A stretch of DNA of 5,630 bases from Bacteroidetes bacterium 4572_114 (lineage in GTDB: Bacteria; Bacteroidota; Bacteroidia; Bacteroidales; 4484-276): assembly GCA_002254335.1 (NCBI GenBank), contig NIVA01000187.1:1-5630 (forward strand), written 5' to 3'. The notes beneath the pieces were generated by a model. That model searched no databases and was not told the DNA's origin. It was given only the letters and a program-made list of their open reading frames with translations. The position numbers and the translations under genes were made by a program. Shown here piece by piece: positions 1 to 5,630 of this stretch (position 1 is the first letter of the stretch; every line of letters begins with the position of its first letter).

Positions 1-2
1 TA

Positions 3-1766
3 AAAAAGATATTCGAAAAGATGTTTCAGGAATTAAGGGAAATTCAGGATGCTGCGCCCGGTTACCTCGAGGAGACCCTAAATGATTACCCTGAACATCA
101 ACCCTACATGGCTTTGTTCCTGGCGTTCCTGAATATATTTATGTATGCCCGTAATCACTTAAACTCCATCACCCGCCGACATCTCGATTTTTACTATCAG
201 GATGTGTTACAACTGGAAAGTGCCCCCGAAAATCCCGACCAGGTCCATATTATTTTCGAGCTGGCCAAATCCTTCCAAACGCATTTAATCGAGCAGGGGA
301 TCTTTATTAAAGATGGGAAAGACAATAATGGTGCAGAAATCCTTTTTGCTGCCGATGATGAACTGGTGGTGAACAAAGCCAAAATTGATGAGAAAAGTAG
401 CTTTAAATCTATATTCATCGATAAAGGATATGAATCACAAAATCCCGGAAAGGATACGCCTTATATAATTAAAAATATTTATGCCGCCACAATGGCAAAC
501 TCTCTGGATGGGCTGGGCACCGACCTGGAAGGTGCCGATGGGAAATGGCAGGCTTTTGGAGATGAAAAGATGCCTTATGCAGAAGTTGGATTTGCCATCG
601 CATCCCCAATCCTTCAACTCACCGAAGGCAAACGCATGGTTACCTTCACCTTTGAGTTTGATGATCCGCAGAATACCATTTTCCAAAAAAATTCCTTTTA
701 TCGCAATTGGGTGGCCTGCGAACTGAAGAACAACGTTAAGGTGCAATTCAGCGGCGAAAAAGAGTGGGTCGCCGGCACAGTGTCATCGGTCGGGGTAGTT
801 AACCTGGGACAAAAGAAAGGACAGTATATTTTTAAGGTTGAGCTTGGTGCTGATGGCGGTCCGGTAGTAAATTACGATGATAAAGTATTGGCCGCAGGGT
901 TCAAAACCAACCATCCGGTCGCCCGTTTTATTATGGATAATGAAGGATTGAATGTCCTGCAATTGCAAGGCTCTTTTGAACCGCTACAGAAGTTTGATGA
1001 AGTTGATGGTGTGGGCAGTTGGTTGGCCAATCGTGCCCTCGCATTTTTAAATGATGCAGATTCCGCTGAAGATATTGCAGGCAGGGAACCACAGGTTGGC
1101 CCGGTGGTTGACCATCCCGGAACAGGCTACGGCGACCAGGTTGATGATTATGATATCGGGATTACTGTGGCACAAAGAATTTTAGTTAAGAGGGCAAGTC
1201 TCGGGCCGGATGGTTTTACCAACCTCATGCAGCTTGATGATGTGAAGGGTTTCGGTATTGATAAATTAAACGACTTGCTTTTTTCATCAGATTGTGCCGA
1301 TGTGGAAAATATCCGAAGCAACGCCTCAACCTGGGATGATGGCACTGAATTCAATAAAAACGATTATGTGTTTTTTGAAGATGGATTTTATAGGTCACGC
1401 ATCCTGAATAATATAGGTTTCAGGCCCGATGTAAACCCTGATCAATGGCAGTCGATTGAAAAATCCTACCCTTACAGGTTTTTCAGGCCATTGGAATTTC
1501 TGAAACTCAGCCTGCGGGTCGATGTTACGGGAGTAAAAAACCTTGTTATCGAAAACGATGTCGGGACGCTCAATCCGGCCAAACCGTTTATGCCATTCGG
1601 GCCAGTGCCAAAAGTGGGCAGTTGTTTTTATCTTGGCAGCCAGGAGGTTTTTAAGAAATGCCTTTCAGGCCCCGTCCAAAATGAAATCAAATACAATACT
1701 TTGCCGGGAATAATGACCATTTCAAAACAGATATCGAAGTTCTGCATGGTAACGAATGGGGCATAG
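3..1766 (+). CDS. Baseplate J-like wedge protein (Afp11-like), N-terminal part; 5' end outside the window, frameshifted at 3' end
   Basis: Structural protein of the baseplate of a contractile injection system; it would act in the assembled particle, linking spike hub to sheath. The frame is open from the left edge, so the ATG at 21 is probably internal: the helix around it continues upstream and there is no convincing ribosome site. Residues below count from that ATG. About 1-90 are helical, with TRRHLDFYYQDVLQL at 51-65, a landmark I associate with Bacteroidota baseplate proteins. A beta-rich stretch follows at about 150-330. A helix-hairpin-helix-like segment lies at 397-423 and a CBM5/12-like segment at 437-480. 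The baseplate landmark GTLNPAKPFMPFGP at 515-528 and VGSCFYLGSQEVFKK at 532-546 precede the break. After about residue 555-562 the reading drifts into an unrelated tail ending at the stop at 1764-1766. The rest of the protein continues in another frame (1685-3487). Family assignment is confident; the Afp11 rather than Afp12 label rests on gene order and is tentative. Confidence 0.8.
   Translation, partial: KKIFEKMFQELREIQDAAPGYLEETLNDYPEHQPYMALFLAFLNIFMYARNHLNSITRRHLDFYYQDVLQLESAPENPDQVHIIFELAKSFQTHLIEQGIFIKDGKDNNGAEILFAADDELVVNKAKIDEKSSFKSIFIDKGYESQNPGKDTPYIIKNIYAATMANSLDGLGTDLEGADGKWQAFGDEKMPYAEVGFAIASPILQLTEGKRMVTFTFEFDDPQNTIFQKNSFYRNWVACELKNNVKVQFSGEKEWVAGTVSSVGVVNLGQKKGQYIFKVELGADGGPVVNYDDKVLAAGFKTNHPVARFIMDNEGLNVLQLQGSFEPLQKFDEVDGVGSWLANRALAFLNDADSAEDIAGREPQVGPVVDHPGTGYGDQVDDYDIGITVAQRILVKRASLGPDGFTNLMQLDDVKGFGIDKLNDLLFSSDCADVENIRSNASTWDDGTEFNKNDYVFFEDGFYRSRILNNIGFRPDVNPDQWQSIEKSYPYRFFRPLEFLKLSLRVDVTGVKNLVIENDVGTLNPAKPFMPFGPVPKVGSCFYLGSQEVFKKCLSGPVQNEIKYNTLPGIMTISKQISKFCMVTNGA
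1209..1277 (+). other. Helix-hairpin-helix-like segment within the first baseplate protein
   Basis: The encoded stretch contains FTNLMQLDDVKGFGIDKLND, preceded by a helix with VAQRILVKRASL. The pattern (hydrophobic helix, then L-x-x-V-x-G-F-G-x-D-K-L) matches the GFGxDK type of helix-hairpin-helix motif seen as an accessory piece in large multidomain proteins. It lies between the beta-rich region and the CBM-like segment. It need not bind DNA here; a structural or docking role is equally possible. The call is by pattern only. Confidence 0.5.
1329..1460 (+). other. CBM5/12-like (chitin-binding type 3-like) segment within the first baseplate protein
   Basis: The encoded segment follows the spacing of the small CBM5/12 fold: an early W (W438 of STWDDG), then FNKNDYVFFEDGFYRSR, which corresponds to the family's Y-x-x-G-D-x-V-x-Y-x-G-x-x-Y-x-A stretch, and finally N-P-D-Q-W-Q-S-I with W476. 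The canonical family uses surface aromatic residues to bind chitin or related glycans. Here W438, Y443-type positions are partly replaced by F and N, so sugar binding cannot be assumed. It lies directly before the conserved baseplate block at about residue 483. A fold match without binding activity is possible. Confidence 0.55.
1683..1712 (+). other. Frameshift point inside the first baseplate gene
   Basis: The upstream half is read in one frame, with sense up to about NEIKYNTLP (1680-1706). The downstream half is read one base back, opening after the TGA at 1682-1684 and recognisable as protein by about 1697-1740 (YFAGNNDHF, then DIEVLHGNEW). The net change equals the loss of one base, or any loss of 3n+1 bases. 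No canonical X-XXY-YYZ slippery heptamer is present in the shared stretch 1685-1766. A missing base or small deletion in the genome, or an assembly error, is therefore more likely than programmed -1 frameshifting. The spacing from FKK to YFAG looks shorter than I recall for the family, which could mean a small deletion, but that is from memory. Confidence 0.75.
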
Positions 1767-3487
1767 CAAAATCAAACCAAACGCTTTTTAATACTATTGG
1801 TACAGATTTGAAATCAGGTAAAACCTTTGAATTGGATGACATCCTCACCGATAGAAATACCAAGCTCAAACCTTTCGGTGACTATGGGTTAGGTTTTGAG
1901 AGGGGTTTCATCAGGTTTAAACTCAACCGGCATTTCTTTCATAAGCTCTACGCCGAAGTAGTTACTACGGCTGCCCTGAGCAACGGCCAGGTTGGAACAC
2001 CAAAAGGGCCCTACGCCCCGGTAATCTCAGAAATTTCATTAGATTATAGTTCCGTACACGAAACAGACTTTACTACATTGTCGAAAAAAGACTATGACGA
2101 CAGGGTTGAACAACTGTTTCATATTCGTCCGTTTGGTATTAATGAGTTTTTTCCGGTGGATGGCGTTTCGGATGAAGAGGTTTTTACCAGTAAAATATTA
2201 GTGCCAGCGTCCCTGGTAAATGAAAAAGATGAAGAAACAGGTGATGTGCCGATCAACAGTGAAGGGGGCCCTTTGGCTACCGATGCCGAAGGATCATTAT
2301 ATATTGGTATTGAAAATCTGGAACCAGGGCAAAACCTCGCCATTCTTTTCCAGGTCGCCGAAGGGAGCGAAAATCCCGAAAAGGAAAAACAGGAAGTTAT
2401 TTGGTCATATTTATCTTCCAATCGTTGGATAGATTTTGACATTACTGAAATCCTGTCTGAAAACACAAATGGCCTGCTCACTTCCGGGATAGTTAAGTTC
2501 ACTATGCCCAAAACCATGACCAGCGAAAACTCAGTTTTGCCATCAGGGAAATATTGGATCAGGGCTTCGGTTGCACGCGAAAGCGATGCGGTTTGTAAAA
2601 TTATCGCAATCCTTCCACAAGCGATAAAAGCAACATTCTCGAAAAGTGAAGAAAATGACCTGGAACGCTTGAAAGAACCACTTGCTGAAAAATCAGTGAA
2701 CAAACTCAAAATCGGGCAGGCAGCAATCAAAAAAGTGTTACAACCCTTTGCTTCCTTCAACGGGAAGGTTGAGGAGATGCCAGCTTCGGCAGCGGAAATA
2801 ACGGGTGATGACCGGTTCAATAAGGAACACAACGAATATTATATCCGCATCAGCGAACGCCTGCGGCACAAAGGAAGGGGAATTACTGTTTTTGATTATG
2901 AGAGGCTCGTGCTCCAGCAATTCCCCGAAGTTTACAAAGTAAAATGTGTAAACCATACAAGCAACGATAGTGAGCATCATCCCGGACATGTAACAATTGT
3001 GGCCATCCCTGACCTTCGCAATAAAAATGCTGTCGATCCCCTGGAGCCACGGTTGAGCCTCAATAAACTGGAAGAGATTGCTGACTTCCTAAAAACTATC
3101 ATTTCGGATTTTGTTGAACTGGATGTACGGAACCCGGCCTATGAGGAGGTGCAGGTATCATTTAACGTGAAGTTTTTGCCGGGCAAGGACAAAGGCTTTT
3201 ACACCAACAAATTGCAGGGGGACATCCAGCGGTTCCTCACGCCCTGGCTTTACGATGAGGGAAAAGACCTCATCCTGGGCGGAAGCGTCCACCGGTCGGC
3301 AGTATTGAATTTCATCGAAGAAACCGATTATGTTGATTTCCTGACCGATTTCAAAATGCTTCACAAAGATGCTGACGGTGTATCACGCGAAGTGGAAGAA
3401 GCCAGGGCATCCACCTCAAGTTCCGCCCTCGTTTCGGGCAAAGGGCATATTATAAACTTTGATATTAATGTAGAATGTCTGAAGTAG
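1685..3487 (+). CDS. Baseplate J-like wedge protein (Afp11-like), C-terminal part, separated from its N-terminal half by a frameshift
   Basis: This is the continuation of the preceding gene in a different frame. The frame is open after a TGA at 1682-1684. The first possible start is a TTG at 1808 with no ribosome site, and conserved-looking sequence (DIEVLHGNEW, then LFNTIGTDL) is already readable before it, so independent translation is unlikely. Counting residues from 1808: ERGFIRFKL at 31-39; TPKGPYAPVISEISLDYSS at 64-82; LFHIRPFG at 103-110; LYIGIENLEPGQNLAILFQ at 164-182; RISERLRHKGRGITVFDYE at 347-365, followed by FPEVYKVKC at 372-380. From about 394 to 515 comes the C-terminal alpha/beta module typical of gp47/baseplate J proteins (VTIVAIPDL, EVQVSFNVKF). 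The stop overlaps the start of the next gene. Joined with the N-terminal part, the product would be about 1150 residues plus the missing upstream portion. Whether a functional full-length protein is made depends on the nature of the frame change. Confidence 0.82.
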   Translation, partial: NQIQYFAGNNDHFKTDIEVLHGNEWGIAKSNQTLFNTIGTDLKSGKTFELDDILTDRNTKLKPFGDYGLGFERGFIRFKLNRHFFHKLYAEVVTTAALSNGQVGTPKGPYAPVISEISLDYSSVHETDFTTLSKKDYDDRVEQLFHIRPFGINEFFPVDGVSDEEVFTSKILVPASLVNEKDEETGDVPINSEGGPLATDAEGSLYIGIENLEPGQNLAILFQVAEGSENPEKEKQEVIWSYLSSNRWIDFDITEILSENTNGLLTSGIVKFTMPKTMTSENSVLPSGKYWIRASVARESDAVCKIIAILPQAIKATFSKSEENDLERLKEPLAEKSVNKLKIGQAAIKKVLQPFASFNGKVEEMPASAAEITGDDRFNKEHNEYYIRISERLRHKGRGITVFDYERLVLQQFPEVYKVKCVNHTSNDSEHHPGHVTIVAIPDLRNKNAVDPLEPRLSLNKLEEIADFLKTIISDFVELDVRNPAYEEVQVSFNVKFLPGKDKGFYTNKLQGDIQRFLTPWLYDEGKDLILGGSVHRSAVLNFIEETDYVDFLTDFKMLHKDADGVSREVEEARASTSSSALVSGKGHIINFDINVECLK

Positions 3488-5630
3488 AATATCTCATAAA
3501 AAACCTGCCGTTAAAGGAGAGCCAGGATTACAAATTCCTGCGCACTGAAGGTTTGGCGCATATCGAAAAACTGGCCGGCAAACTGTGGACCGATTACAAT
3601 ATCCACGATCCTGGCATTACCATACTCGAATTGCTGTGCTATGCCATTACCGACCTGGGCTACAGGACAGGTTTTGAGATCAAGGATTTGCTCACAAGGT
3701 TAACTAAAGGCGCTGAACTGGAAACCGGCGATTTTTACACGGCAGCCGAAATACTGCCTTCATCTCCCGTAACTTTTGATGACCTGCGGAAGATATTGAT
3801 AGATATCCCCGGTGTGAGGAATGCATGGGTCACCAAAAACAGGGAAATCCAATATTGCCTCGACAAACCGGCCACAAAGCTCAAGGATAAATGTACCAAA
3901 AAAGGTGATGAGTTGCCCGATCCCTTAAACGGTTTGTACGATGTGCTTATCGAAACCGAAGATGATGTTAGGAAGGATGCAAGGGTAAATTATGCCGCCA
4001 GGAAAGACAACGATGGCAATGGCGGTTATGAAGATGCTGATACCAAAGGCATTGATTTTAAAGTGCTTTATCCGTTTGAATTGGCCTCGGTCAGCGTTTA
4101 TGCCAAAACTGCCGGCGATGTAACCATCCGCTTGCTCAAAAAAGATGATGATGGGATTTATCAGGAGTTGAACACAACAACTGCAGCTATTATTCAAGCT
4201 GAAATCAAAACCGAAATTAATCTTGGCTTCCAGCTTGCCAAAGGTGATTACCGCCTTGATGCAAACGGGACCTTACCCTGGTTGTTCAGCAACGACATAT
4301 ACGATTATTCAAAGGTTTTTGCCAACCTCCTAACCCTGACAAACGGTTTTGACGGAGGTATTACCGATTCAAAATATTATTTCTTCTACGATTGGAAGAT
4401 TTCGTACAAGGTTCTGCCTTTCGATAAAGAAAAACTGGATATTGGGGAAATGCATCCGGCAGTTTGTGGCCTGCAGGAGAAAAATACCGGAGGTCCTGGC
4501 AACTTCATTATTCCCAATAACAAAGGGTTGAAATTTAATGTTTACGGGCCAATGACCCTTGAAGCTGTGGAAGTATTCCCTGAATCTTCCGGTACGGTTG
4601 AATTGAAAATAATCGACCCTGTCGGCAATGAGATTTTTAATAATTCATTCGATCACACCGCTGGGCCTGATGGCGTAAGGCTTCCGGTCGAAATCAGGCT
4701 TAATCCCGGAAACGGCTATAAAATACTGGCTGATGGTTCCACAAAACTTTTCAGGGATACGTTGATCACCAGTTTTCAATCAGGGGCCAACCCGGTGTTA
4801 GAGATCATCGAAGGCATCCCGACCGCAGATTATTACTTCTTCTTTTATAATTGGGATATTAAATATTACCATCCCGTGCCTTACACAGCTTATCTCACTA
4901 AGGAGGAAGTTTTACTTGCTGTTAATGATACCCTGTACCGGCATCGAAATCTTTGCGAGGACCCGATGCATGTCAGGGATTTACAGAGTGAATTTATCGG
5001 TGTTTGTGCGGATATTGAAGTTACCGATGGTGCGGATATTCAAAAGGTGCTGGCCGAAATATTTTTCGAATTGGAGTTTTATGTTTCCCCACCGGTAATA
5101 TTTTACACCATTGCCGAACTTCAGGAAAAAGGATATACAACCGATAAAATCTTTGAAGGGCCACGGCTGCAACATGGGTTCATCGACGAAAAGGAATTTA
5201 AGGAAATCCAGCGCAGGTGCTATTTGCGGACATCCGATATTATTCAAATAATAATGGATGTGCCGGGTGTGATTGCCGTTAAGGAAATAAAACTGTTAAG
5301 TTATACTGAGGTAACTGCCCAAAATCCGGTTAAACCTGGCGACAATGTGGCTGTACTGGATGGTATTACTTTTATTGTGAGGGAGGAAGAATGGATACTT
5401 GAATTATCCAATCCAGGGAAAATGGCCCCTGATTTTGATCCCGAAAAATCAAAGATCATTTTTTATAAGGATGGCCTGCCTTACCTGCCTGACCGGAAAA
5501 AGGCACTCGATCTGTACAACGAAAAACGCTCGGTGATGGTTTCACGCAAGCTGCAGGGCATCGACCGTGATTTCCCGGTCCCTTTGGGCGAATTTATGGA
5601 TGTGGAAAAATACTTTCCCGTCCAGAACGA
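3475..5630 (+). CDS. Second baseplate J-like wedge protein (Afp12-like), 3' end outside the window
   Basis: Structural wedge protein of the contractile injection system baseplate, expected to pair with the product of the preceding gene. The frame has no stop from ATG 3475 to the right edge (718 residues read). This start is chosen because it overlaps the end of the upstream gene by 13 bases, which suggests translational coupling, and the N-terminal landmark follows at once. No clear Shine-Dalgarno site is seen. Landmarks: W38 and YNIHDPGITILELLCYAITD at 41-60; the block DDLRKILIDIPGVRNAWV at 102-119; NGLYDVLIE at 152-160; RHRNLCED at 489-496; ADIEVTDGADI from 512; IFEGPRLQHGFID at 559-571; SDIIQIIMDVPGVIAV at 587-602. 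Between about 163 and 475 two tandem beta-sandwich domains are inserted, splitting the baseplate core. The last readable residues (YFPVQN, 713-718) match a block I associate with the region before the C-terminal part, so the C-terminus is missing only because of the window edge. The superfamily is confident; the Afp12 equivalence is by order and motif. Confidence 0.88.
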   Translation, partial: MSEVEYLIKNLPLKESQDYKFLRTEGLAHIEKLAGKLWTDYNIHDPGITILELLCYAITDLGYRTGFEIKDLLTRLTKGAELETGDFYTAAEILPSSPVTFDDLRKILIDIPGVRNAWVTKNREIQYCLDKPATKLKDKCTKKGDELPDPLNGLYDVLIETEDDVRKDARVNYAARKDNDGNGGYEDADTKGIDFKVLYPFELASVSVYAKTAGDVTIRLLKKDDDGIYQELNTTTAAIIQAEIKTEINLGFQLAKGDYRLDANGTLPWLFSNDIYDYSKVFANLLTLTNGFDGGITDSKYYFFYDWKISYKVLPFDKEKLDIGEMHPAVCGLQEKNTGGPGNFIIPNNKGLKFNVYGPMTLEAVEVFPESSGTVELKIIDPVGNEIFNNSFDHTAGPDGVRLPVEIRLNPGNGYKILADGSTKLFRDTLITSFQSGANPVLEIIEGIPTADYYFFFYNWDIKYYHPVPYTAYLTKEEVLLAVNDTLYRHRNLCEDPMHVRDLQSEFIGVCADIEVTDGADIQKVLAEIFFELEFYVSPPVIFYTIAELQEKGYTTDKIFEGPRLQHGFIDEKEFKEIQRRCYLRTSDIIQIIMDVPGVIAVKEIKLLSYTEVTAQNPVKPGDNVAVLDGITFIVREEEWILELSNPGKMAPDFDPEKSKIIFYKDGLPYLPDRKKALDLYNEKRSVMVSRKLQGIDRDFPVPLGEFMDVEKYFPVQN
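4051..4410 (+). repeat. Beta-sandwich insert domain, copy 1, within the second baseplate protein
   Basis: Residues about 193-312 of the second baseplate protein. The pattern is FKVLYPFELASVSVYAKTAG, then alternating hydrophobic strands (VTIRLL), a G-x-Y-x-L strand (KGDYRLDANG), LFSND, and a closing KYYFFYDWKISY. This matches the layout of a beta-sandwich (jelly-roll-like) domain common in secreted Bacteroidota proteins, whose last strand carries a YYFFYDW-type signature. That family link is from recall of the pattern. It lies right after the core block NGLYDVLIE and is repeated in diverged form downstream (4525-4869). Confidence 0.6.
4525..4869 (+). repeat. Beta-sandwich insert domain, copy 2, within the second baseplate protein
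   Basis: Residues about 351-465. It aligns with copy 1 along its length: LKFNVYGPMTLEAVEVFPESSG against FKVLYPFELASVSVYAKTAG, then VELKIIDPVGNEI, a G-x-x-Y-K-I-L-A-D-G strand against G-D-Y-R-L-D-A-N-G, LFRD against LFSND, and DYYFFFYNWDIKY against KYYFFYDWKISY. The copies are clearly diverged in protein sequence and show no obvious nucleotide identity, so the duplication is old or the two domains were acquired separately. The core resumes shortly after, at RHRNLCED. Confidence 0.6.

Noticed and set aside
1685..1766. Programmed -1 ribosomal frameshift.
   Set aside because: No codon pair in this stretch gives a standard X-XXY-YYZ slippery heptamer, and baseplate wedge genes are not known to me to use recoding.
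1808..1810. TTG as the start of a separate second gene.
   Set aside because: No ribosome site precedes it, and protein-like sequence in the same frame is readable upstream to about 1697, so it is more likely an internal leucine codon.
2119..2832. A 237-codon open frame on the minus strand.
   Set aside because: It lies fully opposite the well-supported baseplate gene, its product has no recognisable family pattern, and long antisense frames are common opposite strongly biased coding sequence.
3450..3465. TAAACTTTG, close to the Bacteroidota -7 promoter element TAnnTTTG.
   Set aside because: The spacer is one base too long, no -33 element was evident, and the site lies inside coding sequence of a probable operon.
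5006..5040. Direct repeat of GTGCGGATATT at 5006-5016 and 5030-5040.
   Set aside because: It encodes the ADI...ADI pattern of a conserved protein block and is explained by the protein sequence.

Overview
The window is a solid block of coding sequence on the + strand with no intergenic gap. It appears to come from a member of the Bacteroidota: the genes overlap without clear Shine-Dalgarno sites, and the protein landmarks match the Bacteroidota branch of contractile injection systems. That assignment rests on family recognition, not on a database search. Both genes encode large baseplate-J/gp47-like proteins of a phage-tail-like contractile injection system (extracellular CIS type, cf. Afp11/Afp12 and Pvc11/Pvc12). 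No sheath, tube, spike, ATPase or toxin gene lies inside the window, so the particle type is inferred from the baseplate genes alone.

Layout. Positions 1 to 3487 hold the first baseplate gene, whose start lies upstream of the window. It is broken by a frame change: the upstream reading frame runs to a stop at 1764-1766, while the remainder of the same protein is open in another frame from 1685 to 3487. Family landmarks run across the break in the expected order, so this is one gene with a frameshift (a real mutation or a sequence error), not two genes. The N-terminal half carries two accessory modules not expected in a minimal baseplate protein: a helix-hairpin-helix-like stretch and a segment resembling a CBM5/12 (chitin-binding type 3) module.

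Positions 3475 to 5630 hold the second baseplate gene, which starts 13 bases inside the end of the first and runs off the window's right edge. It has the W-x-D-Y-N-x-H-D-P-G-I-T landmark near its N-terminus and the usual later blocks. Between them sit two tandem, diverged copies of a beta-sandwich domain of about 115-120 residues, each ending in a YYFF(F)Y(D/N)W signature. I associate this domain with secreted Bacteroidota proteins.

Together the two products would form the baseplate wedges that link the sheath to the central spike hub. The most interesting signal is that both wedge proteins carry inserted carbohydrate-binding-like or beta-sandwich domains. This suggests a baseplate decorated with possible surface-binding modules. 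No promoter, terminator, RNA gene, mobile element or CRISPR array was seen.
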